From Scedosporium boydii (taxonomy: Eukaryota > Ascomycota > Sordariomycetes > Microascales > Microascaceae), in NCBI GenBank assembly GCA_002221725.1, contig NJFT01000374.1, positions 1 through 21,233 of the forward strand: a stretch of 21,233 nt of DNA. The letters are read 5' to 3'. Shown here one piece after another: positions 1-10,163 of this stretch; the first letter of the stretch is position 1, and every line of letters begins with the position of its first letter. Below the pieces are notes generated by a model. The model made no database searches and was not told where the DNA came from. It saw only the letters and a program-made list of their open reading frames with translations. Made by a program: the position numbers and the translations under genes.

Positions 1-601
1 CCTCGAGACCGACGCGGCACAGCCACGTCCACATGTGTCACTGACACCACCTCAGGGGCTTCTAATCCCGTAGCATGGAAGTCTCGAGCTCAAGGCCTGG
101 AAAACGCAAATTTAGATCCCGTCGGGTCTATCCGTATATTGCAAATTTTTCATGCCCTGGTGCTAAAACATTGCCGTGCCGCCGGTCCATGAAGCTTGTT
201 CTTTTGCTTTTGTTCTTTTTTCTTCTTTCTGGATGGTGACAGGGGTTCAAGGAGCATATCAGCCAATAGGAGACGAGAGTCGGGACGAGTCAGTGGGGAA
301 GATGCTATACTCTGATACAGAAAATGGTGCGAGATCCGAAATGCGAAATGCGAAATGCGAGTACGATGGACCAACAAGTCGAACCAGCCTTTAGCCCATA
401 TTTCGCATCACAGAACGGCGACGAGTAAGTTGGCAAATATATCAATGTAATATATATTAGAGATCTATCGCCTTTTTGAATAGTAGTTGCAATGTCTGTT
501 TACAATCTTTTCCTCTCGACTCCCGCCGCTACTCTAATACCACCTCTCTTCATCACCGAACTTTATTGTAGAGCCATCACCCACGCACTTCCGCTCAGAA
601 G
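1..601. other. Intergenic region upstream of the RTA1-like gene
   Basis: No gene can be supported here. A frame on the + strand is open from the left edge to a TGA at 190-192, but it has no recognisable domain and may be chance or the tail of a gene outside the window. The segment holds a short tandem repeat at 337-360, an AT-rich patch around 440-465 and a pyrimidine-rich stretch just before the ATG at 602. It presumably contains the promoter and 5' UTR of the RTA1-like gene. Confidence 0.5.
337..360. repeat. Short tandem repeat, unit CGAAATG, about 3.4 copies
   Basis: Three perfect head-to-tail copies of the 7-mer CGAAATG (337-343, 344-350, 351-357) are followed by a partial CGA. It lies about 240 bp upstream of the RTA1-like start codon. 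It is read directly from the sequence; no function is implied. Confidence 0.85.
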
Positions 602-1505
602 ATGGCGAACGATTTCAAATTCTACGCGTACTCACCCTCCCCGGCGGCGGCCATGATCTTCGCCGTCTCATTCGGCCTAGTTACCCTCGGGCACACTTTC
701 ATCGTCGTGCGCAAGCGATCCTGGTACTTTTGCGCGTTTCTCTGTGGCGGCATATGTATGTGGTGTTTACTCTCGTCGCTTACCGCTGAGCCGACCTCTA
801 TCCCATTCTAGACACTCAGCTAATCCATCATTTTTTTTTGCCATAGTCGAAACCGTTGGGTACATCACGCGATTCTTATCGTGTGCTAACCAAGCCGCCC
901 TCACCCCGTTCATTGTGCAAACCCTCTGCATTCTCGTCGCACCAGCCCTCCTCGCCGCCTCCGTATACGTGATTCTCGGCCGGCTTATCCTACACCTCAA
1001 CGCCGCACCACTGTCCCCCATATCACCCAGGTGGCTCACAAAGCTGTTCGTCGGCGGCGACGTAGCGTCGTTCTTAATACAGGTGTTCGGGAGTGGCATG
1101 CTATCGAATGCAAAGTCTGCCAGCTCGGGCCAGACCATCATTCTCGTCGGTCTAGTCGTACAGATTTTGTTCTTCGGGCTCTTCATTGTTGTGTCCATCA
1201 TTTTCCATTGGCGATTCGTGCAGAGTGGCATGAATTTGCGTAGGGAGCGCCAGCCGCGCGGCCAGATTGGATGGAAGCATATTATTTTTGTGCTGTACCT
1301 AGTGAGTGGGCTGATCTTTGTGCGTTCTGTGTTCCGCCTTGTCGAGTATAGTCAGGGCCATGATGGGCCACTGCTGTCGAGCGAGGTGTTTCTTTACATC
1401 TTCGACTCGGTGTTGATGCTGGGCGTGATGCTAGTCCTCCTGTTTTACCACCCCACCAAGTTGTTGACTGGACGGAAGTATGACATGGCCTTTGAGAGTC
1501 TGTGA
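602..1505 (+). CDS. RTA1-like 7-TM protein (lipid-translocating exporter family)
   Basis: Two exons, 602-755 and 847-1505, with a 91-nt GTATGT...TAG intron, give 270 residues. The splice creates the family motif FETVGYITR (52-60). Further RTA1-family signatures are FVGGDVASFLIQVFGSG (about 119-135) and FRLVEYSQGHDGPLLSSE followed by FLYIFDSVLM. Seven hydrophobic segments can be placed at roughly 15-36, 43-62, 74-97, 117-135, 148-171, 196-214 and 232-252. Known members (yeast Rta1, Rsb1) sit in membranes and are linked to resistance to 7-aminocholesterol and to long-chain-base export; the substrate of this one cannot be read. The ATG at 602 is the first Met in frame and gives a normal short extracellular N-terminus. 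The 270-residue length is slightly short for the family because the C-terminal tail is brief. Its 3' end faces a UPC2-like regulator 180 bp away. Confidence 0.93.
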
Positions 1506-1684
1506 GGAGACTTGGCCATTGTGGAGGGAGAATAGAAACGGGCTAGGGGCTCGTAGTGATAGTAGTAATGAATCTCGAACGTCAAGCCGTTGATTTTTCG
1601 CGGTCCCATTTGCCATTCGTGTAATAGAAAAGGTTATATCACTAATACGGGTAGCCTCTTAGTGAGACAATTATGAACGGATAC

Positions 1685-2764
1685 TTAGAGCGAAGAAGGA
1701 CTGTCATTCATTCCCCCAGCAGCTATAACTTGTCGCGCCATAAAAGCGACCCGTTCATCCTCGTCCTTAGTCATTGCTGATGCCCTAGGAATCTCAATGT
1801 GACCAGCCCATTCCCCACCTAGAATCTCGCTGATTTTCTGCATATCCCGCTCAACCACGCCATCGTAGAGCCATACGGCTGGTAGGAACTTCAAAAACGC
1901 GAGGTAGTATGTGACGAGTATGAGAGCCCTCGGTCGTGCGAGCCTCACCATTTCCACAAATTTCGCGGAGACGTAGGTGAACGACCACGCCCTCACTCTC
2001 AACTGGATCCACGGCCTCAGGTGGGGGACTAGTAACGTACCGAAAAGCTTGCCGATCCCCGCCGCTGCATTATTCAGGGAGTCTTGAAAGGGCAGGTCAG
2101 GGTCGTTATCGTCGGATATATGGAGGACCTCGGTGAGTATACCGGGGATCAAGACGGGGACTGGCTCGTCGTTTATGTTGCCCATAGCGTGCACACTAGG
2201 TGGCACGCCGTATTCCGGGCGTCTGTGAATCTGGTTACGCCGCTTGTGGAGAAGAGCGCGGGAACCTAGAGGCATCGCCAGCCAGTTGGTGATCCAGAGA
2301 CCCCGGTGGTTCGTCACATGGTCGGCGGCGAGCGAGGTCGCGCTGAGGAGCGTCGAAGCAACGAGCAGCGCCCGAAGGCTATTTTCTTGGCCGTTTGCGA
2401 GCTCACGGCGCAAACTGCGGATGGCGTGGTACCTATATTCCAAGACTTTGGGGCCTGTGGTGAACCCTGTGCATTCGAGGTGGATGATAGATGTGGAGAG
2501 TAAGGTGTCCATAAGGAAAGGGTGCTCAAAGGCGAGCTGCGGCACATCTTTGAGCAGCACATTCGACACACTCTCGTTGAATTGCAGGGCGCCGACGAGA
2601 GATTCCACCGTCGCACTGTCGTAGTTGTGCATCAAGCGCAAATTCGAGAGCTGCTCCGAGCAAAGGCCAGTAGGGTAAGAGAGGCCCAGCGGCTCTTCAG
2701 CAGGTAAGGCTGCCCTGTCGCCCCACGCTTCCTCATCTGCGCCCTCGTCGGCGGTCTGCGTCAA
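1685..2764 (-). CDS. UPC2-like fungal transcription factor effector domain, no visible zinc cluster
   Basis: A continuous frame of about 360 codons resembles the C-terminal regulatory region of UPC2/sterol-uptake-control-type Zn2Cys6 regulators: a linker, then LRLMHNYDSATVESL, VPQLAFEHPFLMDTLLSTS, IHLECTG, YRYHAIRSLRREL, ADHVTNHRGLWITNWLAMP and a C-terminal WAGHIEIPRA segment. In relatives this follows an N-terminal zinc cluster of about 40 residues. No such Cys pattern occurs in any minus-strand frame I read between 2765 and about 3350. The frame is open up to a TGA at 2840-2842 without an ATG; the first in-frame ATG is at 2630-2632, already inside the domain. The true 5' exon is therefore unresolved: an unseen upstream exon, or a truncated (headless) copy. 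The start at 2764 is a placeholder. Convergent with the RTA1-like gene. The domain call is fairly firm; whether the gene works is not. Confidence 0.72.
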   Translation of the reverse strand: MTQTADEGADEEAWGDRAALPAEEPLGLSYPTGLCSEQLSNLRLMHNYDSATVESLVGALQFNESVSNVLLKDVPQLAFEHPFLMDTLLSTSIIHLECTGFTTGPKVLEYRYHAIRSLRRELANGQENSLRALLVASTLLSATSLAADHVTNHRGLWITNWLAMPLGSRALLHKRRNQIHRRPEYGVPPSVHAMGNINDEPVPVLIPGILTEVLHISDDNDPDLPFQDSLNNAAAGIGKLFGTLLVPHLRPWIQLRVRAWSFTYVSAKFVEMVRLARPRALILVTYYLAFLKFLPAVWLYDGVVERDMQKISEILGGEWAGHIEIPRASAMTKDEDERVAFMARQVIAAGGMNDSPSSL

Positions 2765-3554
2765 AACGGCTGCGGGTGGAAGGTATGGAGTCTGGCCCGG
2801 GTCAACTATTCTCGAGCAGTCGGGGGAGATTTTTCCTCGTCATGTTCTCCCCAGCTGTAGCATAATTCATGGTGTTCCATGACCTGGAGTGATTCTCATG
2901 AGTCTTGACTGACCGCTTGTATGACCAGCGCTGAGGTAGTATCATGGGAACGAGTTGGGTGTGTCTTATTTCTAAGGCGACCTGACTCTCCATGGTCCCC
3001 GAATACGAATAAAAGGGTGTCAACACTACACTACTGCCATTTATTCGCCGTTATCGCGTCTTGTCCTCTATTGTGGGGATCTTTTCTGATTCTTCTGCAT
3101 ACATCTGCGAGGCGAAAGCTTAGGATGAGTTCAAGCGCCGTCTCAATATGAGTATTCCCACTTCAATGCACGCCAGCGATCCCGACGACATCGAATACGA
3201 CATCATCCGCATGAAGGTTTCTAGGAGTCTCGCTAACCAGATAACTAAGAGAGATTCCATGGGAGGTATTAGCAGTGTCAAGACAACACATGCCAATTGA
3301 CATCTTCCTTCCAAGCTTTACCTTTAGCTGTGGTCTATGGTTGTTCACTGCCCAGCTTTAAAGGGATATGTACTACAGCAAAGAGAGAGATATTGAAGGT
3401 CCTGAAGGATCGCAAAGAGGTTTTTAAAGGTGAGCCTACTTGTTGATACTTGTAGTTGTTTTACAGACAGATGTAGTCTAGGCGTTTCAATGACAAATGC
3501 AGAATCATGGCTTGTGTTAGAGTAAATTGCGATGTTGCTGAACTGGCTAAGCTC
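2765..3554. other. Region without a supported gene, between two regulator loci
   Basis: This should hold the missing 5' end of the UPC2-like gene, yet I see no CX2CX6C zinc-cluster signature on the minus strand. The minus strand has a Cys-free frame with an ATG at about 2989-2991, running toward the regulator. The plus strand has a 50-codon ATG frame at 3148-3300, rich in charged residues (includes DPDDIEYDIIRMKVSRSLAN), of unknown origin. Neither is convincing alone. The remainder is AT-richer sequence without recognisable content. Confidence 0.4.
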
Positions 3555-5139
3555 TCACTGGATTTTCAAGAGTAGATTGCCTGCAATTGTCCAGCCTGCG
3601 CTGTAGTCCCGTAGTGTCGTCGATATTACCCCCAAGGCGCGATCTGCACCATCGCCATCAACAAGGTGCTCAAGGTTCTCTCTCAACTCTCCGTACATCT
3701 TTGCAGCGAGGTAAAAGCAATGAAGCTCCCACAAGGAGATGATTCTCGAAAATTCGCACTAGAAGGTCGGCACAATATTCAGTCTGTCAAACACCATCCT
3801 CAACGCCACGGCGACATGCTCCCAATTGACGGTGCCAACAATGGAGTCAGTACAGTTATTCAAGATCAAGATACAGCTACATTGGTCGTTAGTATCCTTT
3901 ATTCCTCAGTGTTCCAAGTCATATGATAGCCAGCCTTACCTAACGCAAAGCCCCAGAACAGAACAGTTTACTTAGGCCCCTCGACAGCAGTCGGCATGTA
4001 AATCGGAAGCCAGCCTACTTATTTCTATTTCCAGGACAGGAAGGCTTCTTAGTGTTTCCATCTTAAAAGATTAGGAAGATTTCTCCATAGCCATCTCAAG
4101 AAGCAATGCAGCTTGGACTAACCGGCCTAGTAAAGACAGATAGCCAGAGTTAAGAGAAACAGCAGGAGTTGCCTGGTTCTCATCATCACACTTGTCACAC
4201 TTAGCAGAAAGGAGTCTAGTTAGTTCCCCTTTCTCATCAGATATCATTCGATTAAGGCAGGGTCTTAGACAAGACAAGCTGATGAGTGGGATTCCATTTC
4301 CATCGTGATACATTGTGTAAATAATCCTATTTACAAAGTATAGTTAGATAGCAGCTTAGGCTGGACAATGGTCTAGACCCGAGGGGTTGTTTTTATTACC
4401 ATTCCAATACATAGAGACAGCAGACTGCTCTGTATTCTTCTATATCAATGGATATCACTCCCGGCCATGCCTGACAATACTAGCAGAAAAGTCCTATAAC
4501 TTCTACTATTGCAGCAGCTGACCTTAGAATTCCAAGAACAGCTATGCGGTTATCCTGTAAATACTCATATAAAGCCATCAGAATCTTAGACTGGAGGAGG
4601 TATAGGCTTGTAACTCCATAAGAGAGAAGAGATATATATAAGGTCGTCAGCATTAAATAAATCTTGTTGTCTGAGCTGTCAATGACGGGAAGCCATTTGT
4701 TGAATCCCTCAAGGTACGCGCCGACGCTCTCAGCAAAATTGTTGGCCACAGAGCGTGCAAAGAGTATTACGGCACTGTCATCGAAACGGAGCCCGGACTG
4801 CGCCGTGAATGGGGGGCCTGGGGCCTGGATAGATCCGAACGTATTTCGGGGTGCCCGTCTCTCGTATATTGATGGCAACAACTCGAAACTGCACTTTAAC
4901 CCGACCCTTATCTATAGTAAGTATCTATACGTCGTGGATAATTTAAGGGGCCGTTAATACTGACTGCAGCGACCGCACTTAGGTATTGTTAAATCACATT
5001 TTTTCTTACGCGTGGCACATTGCTGGCATCGCTTTGGCTTGGCGCTTCTACGTGCTGTAGCTGCTTGAGAAGACATCGGCATAGGAAATTGGTAGGCAAT
5101 ATAGATGGACTGGCGATAGTAGACCTTTAAAGTCGGCAT
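3555..5139 (-). pseudogene. Decayed Zn2Cys6 transcription factor gene
   Basis: Exon 1 (5139-4961; ATG 5137-5139, or 5080-5082 / 5074-5076) joins at 4906 over a 54-nt GT-AG intron to give a perfect zinc cluster, CX2CX6CX6CX2CX6C (CQQC...CDLTIPKCGRC...LKC). Homology to Fungal_trans-type regulators follows: GFNKWLPVID (about 4690-4660), ILMALYEY (about 4580-4560), IEEYRAVCCLYVLEW (about 4445-4400), YLSLLGRLVQAALLLEMA (about 4140-4085) and, after a 63-nt intron (3939-3877, TACTAAC branch site), LWELHCFYLAAKMYGELREN (about 3740-3680) to a TGA at 3555-3557. Another intron at 4378-4327 would restore the phase shift. Premature stops interrupt the frame: TAG 4480-4482, TAA 4396-4398 and 4393-4395, TAA 4071-4073, TAA 3972-3974, TAG 3759-3761. 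All fit CAR (Gln) to TAR, i.e. CpA to TpA, the RIP-type change. Some stops could instead lie in unrecognised introns. A short zinc-cluster protein could still be made from 5139 to 4480. Confidence 0.7.
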
Positions 5140-6471
5140 TGATATGATGTTCGGATACCTGATAATCTGGCCTTGGAGTATGTGTGAGCCCCGGAAGGGA
5201 AGACCAGGCGAACGATCAGTTGGTTATCGTCAGCCCACCTAATTATCTACCCTGGCCCTTCTCCGTACCTATATATTATCTGACTTGACCTGCACTTCAG
5301 TTAAAGCTATACTTTCCCGCCTGGAACTAGCTACGAAGCTGCATTACACTGGGTGGTCGACGACTTTTCGGGAGTACCCAAGCTTCGTGGAGGTCTACTT
5401 TGTGGACCAAAGCCATCGCTATCTTAGACCTTGGCACTGGAACGGATATTTTCTTCCATACATGGCTCCCAGGTCCCAGCCGGGAGATAGATCTCGAGAT
5501 ATGAGAAATATCGGCCAAGTGGAGAAGACCATCTTGTAAGACGGCAAGAGCATGCCCCTTTTTTACGAGCTGAACTCTGCTCTACCATCGTCATAGATTC
5601 GTGGGAGAATGGATACAGTGGGGAACGGGAGTGCTCAAGACTCAGGAGAGGTTGCTTTTCAACCAACCAGTCGGTTTGAGACGATTCTTTATCAAATGGT
5701 AATTATTAACCGCATGGTGATTTCAAAGACTCCAACACCAGCCATGCTATGCTGCTCATATCAGTTTTATTCCTAGAAAATACGCAATTCCCCTTCCATC
5801 TCTACGCAGAGGCGCTTCAGGTATAGCCTAGAACACGGTCGAATACGGGTGACCAAGGTGCATTCGACCTCACTGTTTCGTGGTAACACCGGTTCGGTGA
5901 TAATCACGTTGACAGGTCCGTCTTCCCCGCAGTAAGATTAATTAGCAGGCAAATGCCGACGTCCACTGCTCGTTCGGCAATCACTATCTAAAGCCAGGAT
6001 ATCATATATTTATAGTGTGCATCGCCCCGTTTCCATCTTAATCGGACACAACAAGCTCACGCCATCGTCCAATCGACTCTCGCGGCGCCCTCCCGACTCG
6101 GTCACCTACGGTCCGGTGGGCCCGACCAAGGCGGGATCATAATTAAGGCGCCACGTCACCGGAAATTAATCCAGGTTATGGCGGCTATGAGCCGATTCGC
6201 GGACGGCTGATATCCGTAGCACACCAACTTCTTCACTCTCTCGATACTGGATATGAAAGGAAATAGAGTTTTCTTGTTCAGGCTGGATGGGTCGGCTAGA
6301 AAATGCCGAGATCGAGGGTTAGGCTAGGTCCTAACGTATAAGGAGGGAAGTGGGAGACGCCAGGGTGGAGGGTTTGTGTGTCTGCCCCCTTTTCTCTCTG
6401 CTTCGCCAACTTTTGTGCATACCACGAGCTTCCTAACTTGTCGCGAAAAAAAGCAAGGCTCACAAACCAAG
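5140..6471. other. Intergenic region, no gene recognised; contains promoter of the first DUF1996 gene
   Basis: Both strands give only short frames without domain signatures and mostly without ATG starts. Part of it (about 5890-6190) contains several CGG/CCG-type triplets and a GC-rich patch near 6080-6140. These could be zinc-cluster regulator sites, but triplets this short are expected by chance. A TATA-like TATAAGG lies at 6337-6343, about 130 bp before the DUF1996 start codon. Confidence 0.45.
6337..6343 (+). promoter_or_regulatory. TATA-like element upstream of the first DUF1996 gene
   Basis: TATAAGG lies 128 bp upstream of the ATG at 6472, a plausible distance for a fungal core promoter with a short 5' UTR. 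It is a single short motif, so this is tentative. Confidence 0.25.
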
Positions 6472-7721
6472 ATGAAGTCGTCGCTCTCCGCGGGCCTCGC
6501 GCTCCTCGCGCTCGTCCAGGCCGGTCTTCGCTTCCCCTGCTCGACCTTGACCTTCCAGCGTCTCGACCCGGCCGGTCAGCCCGGTGCTCTGCCATCGGCC
6601 CATGTCCATCACATCGTCGGCGGCAATGCCTTCAACGTCACCATGGAAGGCGATGTCGGGGAGAGGGCCACCTGCACGACCTGTCAGATGTCCGAGGACT
6701 TCTCGAACTACTGGACTGCCACGTTGTATTTCAAGGATCCCAACAATGGCAGTTACCACCGCGTGCCGCCGATTCCTGTCCAACCTCTCCTCGGTGGCTC
6801 AAACGGTGCCCAAGGCGGGCTCACTGTCTACTATACCCAGTTTGACCTCAGCAGGGATAACTTGAATCAACAGGCCATCAAGGCTTTCCCACCGGTAATT
6901 TTCACTATTCATTCTCGTAGCGTCTCTTTCACGCTTCCCGATTCTAACAGTCTCACAAGGGTTTCCGTATGGTTGTAGGCGACCCTGGTGCGACCACACT
7001 AAACCACGCCGGTCTGAGCTATCAATGCATGTCGGGCCAGAGCAGAGGCGCAATTACCAATACCATGCCAACTCGGCCTTGCACGGGCGGCATCTTCACC
7101 ACCCACCATTTCCCCGCGTCAGTATTGAACTTGTGTATCCCCCTTCAACAGATGACTGTATAATACTGACTTGACGCAGATGCTGGGACGGCAAGAATCT
7201 TGACAGCCCGGATCACAAGTCCCACATGTACAACACTGTTACATCAGAGGGCTTCACCAACGCCCCCAAGTGTCCCGCGTCCCACCCCGTCCGCGTGCCT
7301 CAGGTAACCTTCGAAACCGTCTGGGATACCACCAAATTCAACAACCTCTGGACAAACGGCGCCCCCAATCCCTTCGTATGGTCGTTCGAAGGTACCGCCG
7401 CCGGATACGGAACTCACGCCGTATGTTACAGATTCTCAACGTAATGAAAGGAGATGAAGCTGACGTGATGCTAGGATTACATGTTTGGCTGGAAGGGCGA
7501 CTCTCTTCAGCGGGCCATGGATAAGTCCGAGTGTTTCTACGATGGCTGTGGTTCCATTCAGAAGCAAGCCATGTCTGTGGCCAACCAGTGCACCGTCAAG
7601 GACATGGTTGGTGAGACGACTGACGGATGTACGTTTTCAAGATGCCGGGATGTAATAATGACATGATTGCTAACTTTTACTAGGGCTTACGGAGATCCCC
7701 GGAATGGGAGTCATGGCTTAG
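6472..7721 (+). CDS. Secreted DUF1996 protein, copy 1
   Basis: Five exons (6472-6894, 6960-7117, 7180-7420, 7475-7628, 7684-7721) give 337 residues. All introns are GT-AG and 54-65 nt long. The start sits in a good context (ccaagATGaag) and opens a signal peptide, MKSSLSAGLALLALVQA, likely cut before GLRFPC. The mature protein is one DUF1996 domain (PF09362): QRLDP, [113 protein letters not shown] and a final WLTEIPG. No WSC, CBM or GPI signal follows, so it is expected to be secreted or wall-associated. The biochemical function of DUF1996 is unknown. It has a paralog downstream at 10164-11285, with which it shares the first and last intron positions. Confidence 0.92.
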
Positions 7722-10163
7722 ATTGGTGACAGTCCTGTCTTGAAGCGGAACTTGTCTTATTGAATTCTCTCTTTCAATGTTTTGACGCAGAAGATTGCCT
7801 ATTTGATGTGGCTGGCAGTATCTTAGCCACCCGATGCTCCACATTAATCACTTCGCTTCTTGGAGGGTTTACCCATTATTACCGCTCTACCACAACTCTA
7901 TGTATCCGGTAGTGGCATTTTAGTAAACAGTTTGAGTTTGAGTTCCTATTTTCGCGGGCCATTTGCTGAATATTTCATGGTGGTGTATGCTGTGTGTATG
8001 TCTGTTCAATACTATGGTTGTGTCTCATGTACATCACCTGGTTCATAAACGACGGGAGGGCGACTGGTGCCTAAGGCGGGCGTTCGTCGAGTTCGTCAAA
8101 GAGATTGATAATGAAAGCTGCATGAGAGAAAAAGAGACTCGCTTGGCCCATGGTCTTCCATGGGGGATCCATGTAAGATGAAAACGAGAGAAGAACTGTG
8201 AGGTGGAATACGTGGCCCACGGTAGCCTACCGAGCGCTGAGGGTGCATCCCTTGAGCAACATGCAGGCAACTAGACTCCCCTGAGGGGCTGTGAAATGTT
8301 CGTGAATTGGAGATACGTCTAGCATCTGGCTTGCCTGCTTGGAATTCCCACTTTTGCCGGCAAGCCAGTAGCCTAGTCTGCACTGTTGTTTCTGCACACG
8401 GTGATGCATGCGCCCTTATAGGAAACGAAGAAATTGTTGCTCAGGTCGCTGGTGCTAAGAACCGCAAGTTTAGGACAGAGGAGTCTCCCCCCTGAGACAT
8501 TCTTCTATTCAAACCAAGTTCCAACGGGATGGTTTGTATTGGTTGCCACTTGCCTAGCATTTCATTTCCACCCCAGTGCCATGCTCGTGATAACCTTATT
8601 CCAATGCCCATGTCGTTCTGAATGCATCCATTATTGATCGCCTGGCCGTTGGCCTAAGCCGTCGATATACGGCCTTTACCCACACCTGCCGGGCAAGGAT
8701 GCCACTACCTTTAGAATCAAGGCCGAGCTAGGAATACTTCCTGATTCGCTGAGGGAGGTCGCCGATTGTTGCTCTCATATTCCATACGAAGTAGATGGGC
8801 TGGTTGAGAAGAAACGAAGACAAATCGGGTGTCCTAGACCTCTCGGTAGACGAGACAGGTCACACGGCACCAACAGATTAAATTTTGGTGGTGTGCGAGA
8901 GTAACTGGTGAGAGAATTTAAAGAGGCCATTAGGGAGTCCGGAGGAACGGTGAGTGCGACGGGTAGTAGTGGATGGTCTGCCCAAGATGTGGAGAAAATG
9001 GGCCGAAAAGCGTGCCCAGGCACTTAATATCCCGCTGTCAATAAACGGAACTCGTGGCACGGATACCAGCACTGGCAGTGACATGTAGCCCTGATTCGCT
9101 GCCGGTAGTGCGCAGGCTGATGTGACTGCATGGCTCCGGTGTCATCGCAGGACCCATCGTCGTGCGGAACTGGGCATGATACGAAACTCCACTTTGCTTC
9201 ATCTCAATTTAGACTTTTTAGGTTTAAATGAACCCTCGCCACCCGAAGCCAGAGTGGAGCAGGCAGCCGATGTGTCCGCGGAGTCTGAGACTTTGATATA
9301 AAATCGCTTCAGGCAGGATGAAAACAGGCCCAGGGGTGAGGGCGCAAGATACCGGTTTTTCCATCCAGAGCAGGCAATGGTCTGCCAGGTTAAAGGTATT
9401 GATGATAATATTCCTTTGACACTATATCCCCGTCGGCATTTCAGTCCTCCGCGGTCTTAAAGAGGTGTCTTCTGCGCCTTCGATATAGGTAACGTCCACG
9501 TCCTACAATGGCTGGCAAGCCTAGACCTTGTGCGTTGATTGAAAAAGTGTTGTCCTTTATGAGGAGCGCATGGTCAGGATACTCATCAGGACTACAGACT
9601 CGATCATACTGGTGCTCCCGGGGGTATATTTCAGGACACGCCAGTGCCAAGGCTGCGACTAATATGTACAAATATGAAGTTGATGGAAATCCATGGCGAT
9701 TGGCTGGTGTTTTAATCTATCCTGTTCTTTCATCTATGGCTTGCCCATCCATCCATGCCAACATCCAATCCCTGGAACCGCTGAAACGAAACCCGCCTAG
9801 CCGTATTGATTATGCCCCAGACCTGAGGGTTCAGCTTCAGCAACGCACATATATCCTCCATCATATCACAAGCACGCGTATGCGACACTTTCTCGTTGTG
9901 GAGTGAGGGGAATCCTCCGGGGATTAATCTCCGCCCACTTTCCAGACTTGGTCGCCGAGATGGATGAATATCAGATAAACAATTCGCCAGCGTAATATTC
10001 TGCCGACGTCAACGGCATATAGAACCAGGTCACAATAATGGATCCGTCGCCTATGTTATGAGTCGAACGCCATCCCCTTCTGCTTTTGGCCAGCGCCACT
10101 TTCGCCTGGACCACATCCCAAGTCCAAGTTTGAAAACGCATCATCAACAGTCTTCTCGCCAAC
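7722..10163. other. 2.4-kb spacer between the two DUF1996 genes, no convincing gene
   Basis: Only short unsupported frames are present on both strands. The least ordinary is a minus-strand frame ending at 9441, whose distal part (up to about 9685) reads as a hydrophobic stretch (YILVAALALAC) followed by a Tyr/Pro-rich segment, but it has no ATG there. The plus strand at 9508-9906 is open from an ATG for 132 codons, with no recognisable domain. The segment next to 10164 should contain the promoter of the second DUF1996 gene. I saw no transposon ends, long repeats or tRNA. Confidence 0.45.

Noticed and set aside
1..192. Plus-strand frame open from the left edge to TGA at 190-192, possible tail of an upstream gene
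   Set aside because: About 62 codons can stay open by chance at this base composition, and no domain or motif is visible.
767..1243. Frames on both strands overlapping the RTA1-like gene
   Set aside because: Shadows of the real coding exon; no family motifs, and the RTA1 frame explains the region.
2244..2707. Plus-strand frames across the UPC2-like domain
   Set aside because: Antisense shadows of a frame with clear family motifs.
3666..3926. Plus-strand 86-codon frame
   Set aside because: It is antisense to the decayed C-terminal part of the Zn2Cys6 gene, whose minus-strand homology is much clearer.
3877..3939. In-frame stops at 3936-3938 and 3906-3908 as further mutations in the regulator pseudogene
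   Set aside because: They lie inside a convincing intron with GTAAGG donor, TACTAAC branch site and TAG acceptor.
5285..5666. Overlapping short frames on both strands
   Set aside because: The plus-strand frame lacks an ATG start and none contains a recognisable domain or plausible splice partner.
9508..9906. Plus-strand 132-codon frame in the DUF1996 spacer
   Set aside because: It starts at an ATG, but the composition looks random and there is no domain or splice support; could be revisited with RNA data.
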